A stretch of DNA of 64,000 nt from Streptomyces sp. NRRL B-3428 (GTDB taxonomy: Bacteria > Actinomycetota > Actinomycetes > Streptomycetales > Streptomycetaceae): the NCBI GenBank assembly GCA_000721375.1, contig JOGW01000012.1, positions 186,001-250,000 on the forward strand, in the 5' to 3' direction. The notes under the pieces were generated by a model, which worked only from the letters and a program-made list of their open reading frames with translations, was not told the DNA's origin and did not search any database. A program made the position numbers and the translations under genes. Of the stretch, positions 12,910-21,532 are shown piece by piece. The stretch's first letter is position 1; each line of letters opens with the position of its first letter.

Positions 12910-14181
12910 TCAGAGCGCGATTCCCGCCCGTACGACCTGAGCCGGTCGCTTCAGTACGGTCACGTCGGCCAGCGGATCGCCGTCGACGAGCACCACGTCG
13001 CCGGCGAAGCCGCGGGCGAGGCGGCCCACCGTGCGCTCCAGGCCGAGCAGCCGGGCGGCGCCGGTGGTGGCGGTGCGGATCGCGTCGAGCGAGGAGAGTC
13101 CGGCGGCACGCATCAGCTCGATCTCGCGGCCGATGGGCTTGACCGTGCCGCCGGAGGAGTCGGTGCCCGCGGCCAGCGGGACTCCCCGCTCGTGGGCGGC
13201 GAGGACGGCGCTCTTGAGGATCGGCAGATAGGTACGGCCGCGTTCGGCGAGCACCGGGTTCGAGGACTCGGCGAGGCCCGCGATCGCGGAGAGAGTGGGC
13301 GTGAAGTACGTGCCACGGCGGCGCATCTGCGCGAGGGTGCGCTCGCCGACGAACACCCCGTGTTCGAGCGAGCGGATACCGGCGGTCACCGCGTCGTGGC
13401 AGCCCTGCTCGGCGTAGCTGTGGCACAGCACGCCCTTGCCGCCCCGGCGTGCGGCGGTGACGATCTCGCGCAGCTGCTCATACGAGTAGACCTGAGCGAG
13501 CGGGTCCTGTTCGGGCAGCCCGGCGCGTTCGTTGACCCGGGTCTTGACCACGTCGACCCCGCGGGCGAGGTTCACCTCGACGACGCGGCGCAGCGCTTCG
13601 GCGGAGCGCACGCCCTCCTTGAGCCGGGCCAGTGCGGTGAGGTCCGGGTCGGCGAGGACCGTGTCGCCGAGGTCGGGCGTGACGAAGACACCGGCGGCCT
13701 TGAGCCGTGGCGCGAGGGCGGGGGCCTGGCGGGCCAGTTCCCGTACGGCAATGTCCTGGTAGAAGTTGGTCGAGCCGCTGCGGGCACTGGTGGCGCCCTG
13801 CCGTACGGCGTCGCGCGCCTCGGCCGCGGTGTTGAGGTGGATATGGGCGTCGACGAGACCCGGCAGGATCCACTTTCCGTGCGCGTCGACGACCTGGACG
13901 CCCCCGGGCACGGAGACGGCACGACGGGCGCCGGCGGCGCGGACGACACCGTTCTCGATCACCACCACGGCGTCCTCGATCACGTCACCGGTGGCCGGAT
14001 CGAGCAGCGTGCCGCCCTCGATCACCAGATCTCCGCCGTGCGGCCCGCCTTGTACGGCTCCGCTCGCAGCGGCGGCGGCCGGCGTCACCACGGTCGCGGT
14101 GCCTGCGAGCGCGGCCGCCGCGGCGAGCACCCCGCGGCGGGTCATCCGGCCGGAAGGCGGCGGTGCGGGTTCCACACACAT
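12910..14181 (-). CDS. Tat-exported amidohydrolase, imidazolonepropionase/prolidase-like
   Basis: Amidohydrolase superfamily member of about 423 residues. A twin-arginine signal (MTRRGVLAAAAAL) follows a short leader. Motifs in order are GLVDAHIHL, VVKTRVNER (candidate bridging Lys), GVLCHSYAEQG (metal His), SLEHGVFV (metal His) and AAGTDSSGG (catalytic Asp). This set is typical of the imidazolonepropionase-like and Xaa-Pro/Xaa-Arg dipeptidase subgroup. I start it at the ATG at 14181, where AGGAG lies six bases upstream. The frame remains open to 14247, but that stretch would run into the operator repeats. First gene of the two-gene operon; substrate unknown. Confidence 0.8.
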   Translation of the reverse strand: MCVEPAPPPSGRMTRRGVLAAAAALAGTATVVTPAAAAASGAVQGGPHGGDLVIEGGTLLDPATGDVIEDAVVVIENGVVRAAGARRAVSVPGGVQVVDAHGKWILPGLVDAHIHLNTAAEARDAVRQGATSARSGSTNFYQDIAVRELARQAPALAPRLKAAGVFVTPDLGDTVLADPDLTALARLKEGVRSAEALRRVVEVNLARGVDVVKTRVNERAGLPEQDPLAQVYSYEQLREIVTAARRGGKGVLCHSYAEQGCHDAVTAGIRSLEHGVFVGERTLAQMRRRGTYFTPTLSAIAGLAESSNPVLAERGRTYLPILKSAVLAAHERGVPLAAGTDSSGGTVKPIGREIELMRAAGLSSLDAIRTATTGAARLLGLERTVGRLARGFAGDVVLVDGDPLADVTVLKRPAQVVRAGIAL

Positions 14182-14217
14182 CGAGGGCTCCTGAGAGGTC
14201 GGGGACGCGACGCGATT

Positions 14218-14229
14218 TTTGTATACCAA
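14218..14229. promoter_or_regulatory. GntR/FadR-type operator-like repeat, left copy
   Basis: TTTGTATACCAA, a near-palindrome around GTATAC. It is the exact reverse complement of the copy at 14324-14335. Family knowledge: FCD-type GntR regulators such as VanR bind sites of the form TTGTATACAA. It lies 37 bp upstream of the leftward amidohydrolase start. Confidence 0.55.
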
Positions 14230-14323
14230 ATTGAAGAACGTGATCAAGGGTGTAATCCGTAAGCCGCCGAATCCTCATCGGAGCTGCACATTTGACCGAT
14301 GCGTGACCAATGTCCGCGCAAAG

Positions 14324-14335
14324 TTGGTATACAAA
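14324..14335. promoter_or_regulatory. GntR/FadR-type operator-like repeat, right copy
   Basis: TTGGTATACAAA, the exact inverse of the left copy 94 bp away. It lies in the AT-richer part of the divergent region, 111 bp before the ABC transporter start. No GntR gene is present in the window, so the cognate regulator would be encoded elsewhere. Confidence 0.55.
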
Positions 14336-14395
14336 GTGCTTCGATCTCGGCTTCTGATCACCGAAGCACCCACCGCCCTCCCCCTCGGAGGCAGG

Positions 14396-14414
14396 TCAAG
14401 TTAGCCTTACCTGG
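14396..14414. promoter_or_regulatory. Iron-box-like site (DmdR/DtxR type)
   Basis: The sequence TCAAGTTAGCCTTACCTGG matches the Streptomyces iron-box consensus TTAGGTTAGCCTAACCTAA at 14 of 19 positions by my count, including the central TTAGCCT core. It ends 31 bp before the chosen ATG of the ABC transporter, a position that would allow iron-dependent repression. Confidence 0.55.
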
Positions 14415-14445
14415 CTTTGGAAACGGCCTGGTGGGGAGAGAACTG

Positions 14446-16173
14446 ATGCGGGACGCCGCGCGGCAGGGTGGGCGTGAGGTCCTGCGCACCGTGATCAAGG
14501 GGGAACGGCGCCGAGTCGCCGCGGCCTGTGCGCTCAACGCCTCGCATCAGATCGGCGAGGCCCTGATCCCCGTGCTCATCGGGTTCATCGTCGACCGCGC
14601 CATCGTGCACCCCGACCTCGCCTCGTTCGGGCGCTGGGCGCTGGTCCTCGCGATCGTCTACGTCTTTCTCTCCGGTGGTTTCCAGCTGGGTGCCCGTACC
14701 GCCGAATACGCCAAGGAACATGCCGGGCACACCCTGCGGATGCGGCTGATCCGCCGCGTACTCGATCCGCACGGAGGCGCGGAGCACGGCCGTCCGCCGG
14801 GAGCTCTGGTGTCCGTCACCACCGAGGACGCACGGCGGGCCGGCTCGGTGACCTTCTCCCTGCCGATCGGCTTCGGCGCGGTGGTCGGTCTGGCCGCGGG
14901 CGCCGTCCTCCTGCTGCGGGCCTCCGTTCCGCTCGGCCTGCTCATCCTGCTCGGCACACCGGTCCTGATGGGCCTCGGCCAGCTGCTCGCGCGACCGCTC
15001 GAGCACCGCAGCCATGCGGAGCAGGAGCGTGCCGCGCACGCTTCGGGTGTCGCGGCCGATCTGGTCGCGGGCGTACGGGTGTTGCAGGGGCTCGGCGCCC
15101 AGCGCGCGGCTGCCGACCGCTACCGGCGTACCAGCCGTGCCGCGTTGGACGCGACGGTACGGGCGGCGCGCGCCGAGGCCGTGCAGACCGGGATGATGCA
15201 GGCCCTGACGGGTGTGTTCATCGCGCTGGTCGCACTCGTCGGCGGACACCTCGTCCTGACGGACTCGATCGGGCTCGGTGAACTGGTGGCGGCCGTGGGC
15301 CTCGCACTGTTCCTGCCAGGACCGCTGCACACGGTGGCCTGGGTGGCTGCCGACGTGGCCCGTTCGCGGGCGTCGGCGGGACGCGTCGAGGAGGTGCTGT
15401 CGGCGCCGGGCGGCATAGCGGAGTCCGAGGGAGCACAGGAAACCCGCGCGATACCCGAAGGCACCCCGCCCACCCTGCACCTCTCGGCCCTCACCCACGA
15501 GGGCCTCGAAAACCTCGAACTGACCGTCTCCCCCGGCGAGTTCCTCGGCGTGGTCGTCACCGACCCGGCACACGCCGACACCCTGGTGCGCTGTCTGGCC
15601 CGCCGCACGGATCCGGACGGGGGCCTGCTGTCCCTGGACGGCGTCCCGTTCACCGAACTCTCGCCGCGCGCGCTGCGCTCGCGGATCCTCGTCGCCGAGC
15701 ATGCGGCCGACCTGTTCACCGGGTCGATCGAGGAGAACATCACCGCGGCCAAAGCCGCCGCCCGCGACACCCCCGCGACCACCCACGAAGCAGCCTCGAC
15801 CGCCGCCGCGGCCGACGAGGTGGCCGCGTCCGTGCCCGGCGGCATGGCAGCCCCGGTCGGGGAGCGCGGCCGCTCCCTGTCCGGCGGGCAGCGCCAGCGC
15901 GTGGCACTCGCCCGTGCGCTCGCCGCCGACCGTGACGTGCTGGTCGTGCACGATCCGACCACGGCGATCGACGCGGCGACCGAGGCACGGATCGCCTCGG
16001 GAATCCGCGAGGTGCGCCGTGGCCGTACGACCGTCCTGGTCACCAGCAGCCCCGCGCTCCTCGCGGTCGCCGACCGAGTCGTCCTGATCGACGGCGGACG
16101 CCTCACCGACGAGGCGCGCCACGAAGAACTCGTCCGACGCAGCCCTCGATACCGGACGGCGGTACTGGCATGA
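14446..16173 (+). CDS. ABC exporter-type half transporter, degenerate nucleotide site
   Basis: Membrane plus ATPase half transporter, 575 residues. An N-terminal type IV (exporter-fold) membrane domain of about six helices spans residues 20-300 and is followed by an ATPase domain. The ATPase is atypical. The Walker A position reads VVVTDPAHADTL and lacks the GK-S/T of a P-loop, and Walker B ends HDPTTAID with no catalytic Glu. The signature LSGGQRQR is intact. The next gene has the opposite defects, so the two form an asymmetric heterodimer with one working ATP site. I start it at 14446, where GGGGAG precedes the ATG, rather than at 14299. An iron-box-like site upstream hints at siderophore or iron traffic, but no substrate can be assigned. 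Confidence 0.85.
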   Translation: MRDAARQGGREVLRTVIKGERRRVAAACALNASHQIGEALIPVLIGFIVDRAIVHPDLASFGRWALVLAIVYVFLSGGFQLGARTAEYAKEHAGHTLRMRLIRRVLDPHGGAEHGRPPGALVSVTTEDARRAGSVTFSLPIGFGAVVGLAAGAVLLLRASVPLGLLILLGTPVLMGLGQLLARPLEHRSHAEQERAAHASGVAADLVAGVRVLQGLGAQRAAADRYRRTSRAALDATVRAARAEAVQTGMMQALTGVFIALVALVGGHLVLTDSIGLGELVAAVGLALFLPGPLHTVAWVAADVARSRASAGRVEEVLSAPGGIAESEGAQETRAIPEGTPPTLHLSALTHEGLENLELTVSPGEFLGVVVTDPAHADTLVRCLARRTDPDGGLLSLDGVPFTELSPRALRSRILVAEHAADLFTGSIEENITAAKAAARDTPATTHEAASTAAAADEVAASVPGGMAAPVGERGRSLSGGQRQRVALARALAADRDVLVVHDPTTAIDAATEARIASGIREVRRGRTTVLVTSSPALLAVADRVVLIDGGRLTDEARHEELVRRSPRYRTAVLA

Positions 16174-17984
16174 CCACGAGCCCGGACCTCATGGAACAGG
16201 CGGAGACGACCGCCGACCACTCCCCCGGCGCCGAGCTGCTCCCCGTGGCCACCGCCCGGCGCACCCGCGCCGCCGCGTGGGAACTGCTGCGGCCCGACCG
16301 GGGCCTGGCGCTGCGCTCGACCGTGGTCCTGGTGGCCGCGACCGCCGTCGGCCTGCTCACCCAGCCCCTGCTCGGCCGGATCGTGGACCTCGTCGCCGAA
16401 GGCGCACGCGGCGCCGGTTCCGTGTCGACGGGGGTGCTGACGCTGCCAGTCGTCCTCCTCGTGGTCGTCGCCCTGGTCCAAGGCGCCTCGACCGCACTCG
16501 GTCTCGGCATGGTCGCCCGGCTCGGCGAGTCGGTGCTCGCCCGGCTGCGCGAACGGTTCGTCGAGCGGGCGCTCGCCCTGCCCGCCGACCGGATCGAGCG
16601 CGCCGGTTCCGGTGACCTCACCGCGCGGGTCACCGGGGATGTGGCACGGGTGTCGGAAGCGGTGCGTTCCGCGCTGCCCGAACTGGCCCGCGCCACGCTG
16701 ACGATCCTCCTCACCCTGATCGCGCTCGCCGTGCTCGACTGGCGTTTCCTGGTGGCCGCGCTGCTCGCCGTGCCCGTACAGGCATGGACGGCGCGCTGGT
16801 ACGTGCGCAAGGCCGTGCCCCTGTACGCGAAGCAGCGCATCGCCACGGGTGCACAGCAGCAACAGCTGCTGGAGACCATCGGCGGCGCCGCGACCGTACG
16901 CGGTCATCTGTTGGAGGACGATCACACCGCACGGGTCGAGCGGCGCTCGAACGCCGCGGTCGAGCTCAGCAAGCGCGGTGTGCGCCTCGTGCTCGGCTTC
17001 TACGGGCGGCTGCACATCGGCGAGTACATCGGTCTGGTCGGTGTCCTGCTCGCCGGTCTGATCCTGGTGCGCGAGGACGCGGTCTCCATCGGTACGGCCA
17101 CCGCCGCCGCGCTCTACTTCCACAATCTCTTCGGCCCCATCAACGCGGCCCTGGTCCTGCTCGACGACGCCCAGTCGGCGACCGCGGGCCTGGCCCGCCT
17201 GGTCGGTGTGACCGACCTGCCCGACGAACCCGAACCGCCCGCTTCGGCGCGCAGCAAGGACGCGTTCGTCCACGTGCGGGGCATCACGCACGCGTACGCC
17301 GGCGGCTCTCCGGTACTCCACGAGGTCGACCTCGATCTGCACGAGGGCGAGCATGTCGCGCTCGTCGGCACGAGTGGGGCAGGCAAGTCCACACTGGCGC
17401 GGATTCTCGCCGGGGTGCAGCGCCCCACCAACGGTGAGGTGACGATGCCGGCCACCGCGAACGGGCGGCCCGGCGCCGTCCTCGTATCGCAGGAACTGCA
17501 TGTGTTCGCCGGCACGCTCGCCGAGGATCTGCGCCTGGCCAAGCCGGAGGCGACGGACGAGGAGCTGCGCTCGGCTCTCGCCACGGTCGACGCGCTCACC
17601 TGGGCCGAGGCGCTCCCCGACGGGCTCGACACGGTCGTCGGCGAGGGTGCGCACAGCCTCGACGCCGCCAAGGCCCAGCAACTGGCCCTCGCCCGCCTTG
17701 TGTTGGCCGACCCGCTGATCGCCGTCCTGGACGAGGCGACCGCCGAGGCCGGTAGCGCGGGTGCGCGGGTGCTCGAACTGTCCGCGCGGGCCGCCCTTCA
17801 GGGACGTACGGCATTGATCGTCGCGCACCGGCTCACCCAGGCCGCGACCGCCGACCGGGTCGTGGTGCTCGCACACGGCCGGGTCGTCGAATCCGGTCCG
17901 CACGAGCGGCTGAAGGACGCGGGCGGCCCTTACGCGGCGCTGTGGGCGGCATGGTCCGGTACGCGGGAGCCCGGCACGGTCTGA
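16170..17984 (+). CDS. ABC exporter-type half transporter, catalytic partner
   Basis: Partner of the preceding half transporter, 604 residues, overlapping it by 4 bp (ATGA). A membrane domain (about residues 45-330) is followed by an ATPase domain with an intact Walker A (GTSGAGKST) and a Walker B ending in Glu (IAVLDEATAEAG). Its signature motif is degraded to LDAAKAQQ. The only complete ATP site would therefore combine this Walker A/B with the LSGGQ of the partner. The architecture resembles heterodimeric exporters, and also IrtAB-type siderophore transporters, which share the fold. Likely in the cytoplasmic membrane. Confidence 0.87.
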   Translation: MTTSPDLMEQAETTADHSPGAELLPVATARRTRAAAWELLRPDRGLALRSTVVLVAATAVGLLTQPLLGRIVDLVAEGARGAGSVSTGVLTLPVVLLVVVALVQGASTALGLGMVARLGESVLARLRERFVERALALPADRIERAGSGDLTARVTGDVARVSEAVRSALPELARATLTILLTLIALAVLDWRFLVAALLAVPVQAWTARWYVRKAVPLYAKQRIATGAQQQQLLETIGGAATVRGHLLEDDHTARVERRSNAAVELSKRGVRLVLGFYGRLHIGEYIGLVGVLLAGLILVREDAVSIGTATAAALYFHNLFGPINAALVLLDDAQSATAGLARLVGVTDLPDEPEPPASARSKDAFVHVRGITHAYAGGSPVLHEVDLDLHEGEHVALVGTSGAGKSTLARILAGVQRPTNGEVTMPATANGRPGAVLVSQELHVFAGTLAEDLRLAKPEATDEELRSALATVDALTWAEALPDGLDTVVGEGAHSLDAAKAQQLALARLVLADPLIAVLDEATAEAGSAGARVLELSARAALQGRTALIVAHRLTQAATADRVVVLAHGRVVESGPHERLKDAGGPYAALWAAWSGTREPGTV

Positions 17985-17985
17985 A

Positions 17986-18006
17986 CGGGCGGCTCGATCC
18001 CGCCCG
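17986..18006. terminator. Terminator hairpin between convergent genes
   Basis: A 7-bp inverted repeat (CGGGCGG at 17986-17992 and CCGCCCG at 18000-18006, loop 7) lies two bases after the ABC transporter stop and before the end of the convergent acetyltransferase gene. Confidence 0.55.
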
Positions 18007-18035
18007 GCCAGACCTGCTGTCATGTGCGCACCGGG

Positions 18036-18968
18036 TCAGACCTGCCGGGTCAGCTCCCAGGTGTCCACGGCCGCGTCCAGGGTCATGCCATGGCGTTCGT
18101 AGAGCGCCAGCGCCCGCGAGGTGTTGTCGGTGTCGACGCCGAGGCTGATCCGGTTCCGGCCGAGACCCGCGTAGTACCAGAACGCGTACCGCAGCAGATA
18201 GCCGGCGAGGCCGCGCCCGCGTGCCTCACGCAGCACACCGACATTGCTGATCCACCCCGTGGTGATCCGGTCGTTGCGGGTGCGCATCGCGGCGACGTCG
18301 CCCATGCCGTCGATACGGGCGATCCAGATCAGCGACCAGTCGGTGTTCTCCGCGTCGATGTCGTGCAGCCACTGCTCGTACGTACGCGGCTGGTGGTCGA
18401 AGTGGTCGGCGAACGACTCCTGGAGCAGTGCGTGCGCCTTGCGGCGGTCGGCCTCGTCGGTGCAGGGACGCAGGCACACCCCGGGCGGGGCGACGGGCAT
18501 GGTGTCGGCGTCGGGCGACAACGGACGTTCCATCACCTGATAGCGGCGTACGGTGCGCCAGCCGCGCTCGCGCAGGACGTCCTGGTCCACGGCCGTCGCG
18601 ATGTGCAGCCCCTGGTGCACCACCGCCTGGCGGACGCCGTTCTCGGCGGCCCGTTCCACAGCCCGTGCCTCCATACGCTCAAGGAGCGTGCGGGCGCCTT
18701 CGGGGCGCCCGGGCAGCATGTAGAGATCCACGTCGATGCGTTCGCCGCCGGACTCGTCCCACAACAGGCCGTAGCCGACGAGCCGGCCGTCCTCGTGGAG
18801 CAGCCAGGAGTCGCGGCCGAGGTCGACCTCGGGATGCTTCCAGTCGGCGAGGATCTCGTTGACCTCGGTCTCCGCGCGACCGATCTCGAACACGTCCACC
18901 TCGTTGAGCAGCGCACACGCCGCGGCCGCGTCGTCGAGTGTGGCGGACCGTACGGTGAGGGTCGTCAT
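18036..18968 (-). CDS. Tandem GNAT-fold acetyltransferase
   Basis: A protein of 310 residues containing two GNAT folds. The C-terminal copy is the active-looking one (WISNVGVLREARGRGLAGYL, the acetyl-CoA pyrophosphate loop, then NTSRALALYERHGM). The N-terminal copy is diverged. Tandem GNAT proteins of this size include mycothiol synthase MshD, but the sequence does not let me claim that role. I start at the ATG at 18968. It is transcribed alone, convergent with the ABC genes. Substrate unknown. Confidence 0.78.
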   Translation of the reverse strand: MTTLTVRSATLDDAAAACALLNEVDVFEIGRAETEVNEILADWKHPEVDLGRDSWLLHEDGRLVGYGLLWDESGGERIDVDLYMLPGRPEGARTLLERMEARAVERAAENGVRQAVVHQGLHIATAVDQDVLRERGWRTVRRYQVMERPLSPDADTMPVAPPGVCLRPCTDEADRRKAHALLQESFADHFDHQPRTYEQWLHDIDAENTDWSLIWIARIDGMGDVAAMRTRNDRITTGWISNVGVLREARGRGLAGYLLRYAFWYYAGLGRNRISLGVDTDNTSRALALYERHGMTLDAAVDTWELTRQV

Positions 18969-19040
18969 ACGTCCACTGTCGGGCGACGCGCCACCGGGTC
19001 GCAACGGAATTTCCTCGCGCCCGGCCCCTTGGAGTCCGGG

Positions 19041-20276
19041 CTACCCGATCTCCACGACCCTCGCCCAGTCGGGCACCGGATCGGGTTCGTACGAAGGGTC
19101 GTCCTCGTCGTAACCGCCGCGCGGGAACAGACCGACCACCGTCCGGCCCGGCGGCCGCTCCTTGGGCCACGGTGTCTGGCCGTCCGTGAGGGCCACGATC
19201 ACATCGGGTTTCGGCCCGCTGCGCAGCGCCTTGGCGAAGCCGGCGCGCAGATCCGTCCCGCCGCCGCCGAGCAGCGGAATGCCCTCGCCGCGGCAGAGCG
19301 GATGGACCAGATGGGCCGAGGAGTCGCAGGGCACCACGGTGACCAGGTCGCGACGGCCGCCCAGGGCCTGGGAGATGGCGGCGACCTCGATGAGTGCGGC
19401 GCCGAGTTCCGCGTCGCTCACGGAACCCGAGGTGTCGATCACGACGCTGACCCGGGGCGGCCTGCGGCGCAGGCTCGGCAGGATGATCCCGGGCAGGCTC
19501 ACCGAGCGGCGGGCGGGCCTGCCGTAGGTGTAGTCCTGGCCCACGCCGGGCGCTGTCGCGGCCGAGCGGATCGCGCCGCCGAGCAACTCGCGCCAGGGCT
19601 GCGGAGGTTGGAGCGCGTCCTCCGCCCAGCGCTTCCACCCCCGGGACGCCCGCCCCGGCCGGCCGCTGATGCCCTGCGCCACCCGGAACCGTACGAGCTC
19701 ACGTTCCTGTTCGGACAGTGCGTGCGCGCCGTGGGGGCCCAGATCCCACGGCCGGTCGAGGCCGTCTGCGCCGCTGCCACAGTCCAGCCAGGCGAACGCC
19801 TCGGTGAAATGGCCGAGGCGGAAGCGGCTCAGATACTCCTCCATCACCTGGCCGGCACCGAGGCCCAACGCCTCGGGGTGGACCGCGCCTTCGGGGAACC
19901 TGAGCCCGTCCCCGTACGCGTCGTCGTTGATCTCGCAGTCCGCCGCGATGTTCATCCGCAGCCGCTCGGCCCGACCGGCCAGTGCATGCTTGCTCGCGTA
20001 ACGGTCGCTGCGCCCGTGGTGGTCGCGCAGCAGATGCGACACCTCGTGGACCCAGACGGAGGCCAGGTCCTCGACCGGCGTACGCTCCACGAACCCGGGC
20101 GAGGCATAGCACCGCCAGTACCGGTCGACACCCATGGTCGGCACCTCACGGGAGGGGACGACGTGCAGCGCGAAGAGCGCGGTCGCCAAGTACGGCCGGG
20201 CGCGGACGGCTTGCAGACGGGCGGCGTAGAGCTTGGCCGTGTCCAGCTCCGTCGGGACGGCCGGTTCGGTACTCAA
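19041..20276 (-). CDS. VWA-domain protein with HExxH motif (MoxR partner)
   Basis: About 411 residues. The N-terminal half is a putative metallopeptidase-like domain with HEVSH (His77, Glu78, His81). The C-terminal half is a von Willebrand A domain with MIDAS motif DTSGS (Asp281, Ser283, Ser285). This is the DUF2201-type architecture that follows MoxR ATPases in many bacteria. The start is inferred as TTG at 20276, which overlaps the MoxR stop by 4 bp (TTGA); upstream in-frame sequence reads as a shadow of the ATPase gene. Expected to work with the ATPase in assembly or remodelling of an unknown client. Confidence 0.8.
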   Translation of the reverse strand: MSTEPAVPTELDTAKLYAARLQAVRARPYLATALFALHVVPSREVPTMGVDRYWRCYASPGFVERTPVEDLASVWVHEVSHLLRDHHGRSDRYASKHALAGRAERLRMNIAADCEINDDAYGDGLRFPEGAVHPEALGLGAGQVMEEYLSRFRLGHFTEAFAWLDCGSGADGLDRPWDLGPHGAHALSEQERELVRFRVAQGISGRPGRASRGWKRWAEDALQPPQPWRELLGGAIRSAATAPGVGQDYTYGRPARRSVSLPGIILPSLRRRPPRVSVVIDTSGSVSDAELGAALIEVAAISQALGGRRDLVTVVPCDSSAHLVHPLCRGEGIPLLGGGGTDLRAGFAKALRSGPKPDVIVALTDGQTPWPKERPPGRTVVGLFPRGGYDEDDPSYEPDPVPDWARVVEIG

Positions 20277-21526
20277 CTGCCCGTCCCTGCAGTCGCCTTG
20301 ACCCGTGCCGCGGCCTGGTCCGCTGCACGCGACATGGTCACCACGCCCGCGAGCTGCTCGATCGCCGCGGGTACGGGCCAGTCCTCGCGCCGCAGATGCG
20401 CCAGCGTGGTGGCGGGCACCACCACCAGGTCCGGAGCCCCCGTTTCCAGGGCGTGCACCAGCAGCGCCCAGGCCGCGTCCCACCTTGCGCGTTCCGGGCG
20501 CGCCTTGACCGCCGCGACCACGGAATCGAGTACGGCTTGGCGCAGATCCCCGCGTTCGGGCAGCCGGGCCGCCGTCGGATCGGCGAGCAGCAGCTCCGGG
20601 TCGGGCAGGTCCATCCGGTCGAGGCTCGCGAGCAGTTCGAACCCGGGCCCGTCACCGACCGTCCCTCGCACGAGCAGCGAGAGCACCTCGCGCGAGGCGT
20701 CGGCGGCGGTGGCGAACGCGACCAGGCGCAGTGTCATGTCCCAGGTACGCGGAGAGGGCCAGGCACCGCCGCGCCGGGTCTCGCTCTGCGGCAACTGATG
20801 CACCAGGGCGGCGCGTGCGGCCAGCAGACCGCACACGGCACGGCGTGCGAACTCCACGGAACCGGCGAGCCGCCCCGGATCGAGCATCGGCAGGGTGGCG
20901 CGCGGCCAGGTCCCGCCCAGACCGCGTACGACGACGTCCTGCTCATGCGCCCATTTCAGGTGGACGAACCGGTTGGCGAGCGGGGCGCTCAGCTCCCAGC
21001 CGTCGGCGGCCGAGGAGCGCGGGTTCGCGGCGGCCACGATCCGTACGCCGGGCGGCAACTGCAGCGCGCCGATGCGCCGTTCGAGCACCACTCGGAGCAG
21101 TGCGGCCTGCACGGCGGGCGCCGCGGTGGACAGCTCGTCGAGGAACAGCAGTCCCTTGCCCGCGCGTACGAGCCGCACCGCCCAGTCCGGTGGCGCCATC
21201 GGTACGCCCTGGCGTGCGGGGTCGTCCCCGACGATGGGCAGCCCGGCGAAGTCCGAGGGCTCGTGCACGCTCGCGATCACGGTGGTCAGGGGCAGTTCGA
21301 GCGCTTCGGCGAGCTGGGTGAGCGCGGCGGTCTTGCCGATGCCGGGTTCGCCCCACAGGAGCACGGGCAGATCGGCCGCGACGGCGAGGGTGAGGGCTTC
21401 GAGCTGGGTGTCGGTGCGCGGTTCGGTGGCGGTTGCCCGCAGACGGCCCAACAGGTCGTCCGCGATGTCGAGTTGAGTCGCGCCCGTCGGGCGTGCGGTG
21501 GTTGCGGTGCTTCCTTCAATGGCCAA
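20273..21526 (-). CDS. MoxR-type AAA+ ATPase
   Basis: A 417-residue AAA+ ATPase of the MoxR/AAA_5 class. Walker A is GEPGIGKT (59-66) and Walker B is GLLFLDELST. A sensor-1-like AAANPRS follows. Such ATPases act with VWA-domain partners as chaperones for metal insertion or protein maturation. Here the VWA gene overlaps its stop and an uncharacterised large gene lies 6 bp upstream, forming a three-gene operon. The client is unknown. Confidence 0.88.
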   Translation of the reverse strand: MAIEGSTATTARPTGATQLDIADDLLGRLRATATEPRTDTQLEALTLAVAADLPVLLWGEPGIGKTAALTQLAEALELPLTTVIASVHEPSDFAGLPIVGDDPARQGVPMAPPDWAVRLVRAGKGLLFLDELSTAAPAVQAALLRVVLERRIGALQLPPGVRIVAAANPRSSAADGWELSAPLANRFVHLKWAHEQDVVVRGLGGTWPRATLPMLDPGRLAGSVEFARRAVCGLLAARAALVHQLPQSETRRGGAWPSPRTWDMTLRLVAFATAADASREVLSLLVRGTVGDGPGFELLASLDRMDLPDPELLLADPTAARLPERGDLRQAVLDSVVAAVKARPERARWDAAWALLVHALETGAPDLVVVPATTLAHLRREDWPVPAAIEQLAGVVTMSRAADQAAARVKATAGTGS

Positions 21527-21532
21527 GTGTGA

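Noticed and set aside
15120..20798. Very long open frames opposite the ABC transporter, the GNAT gene and the MoxR/VWA genes.
   Set aside because: Shadows of strong genes in high-GC DNA; no motifs, and their starts and stops match no operon signals.
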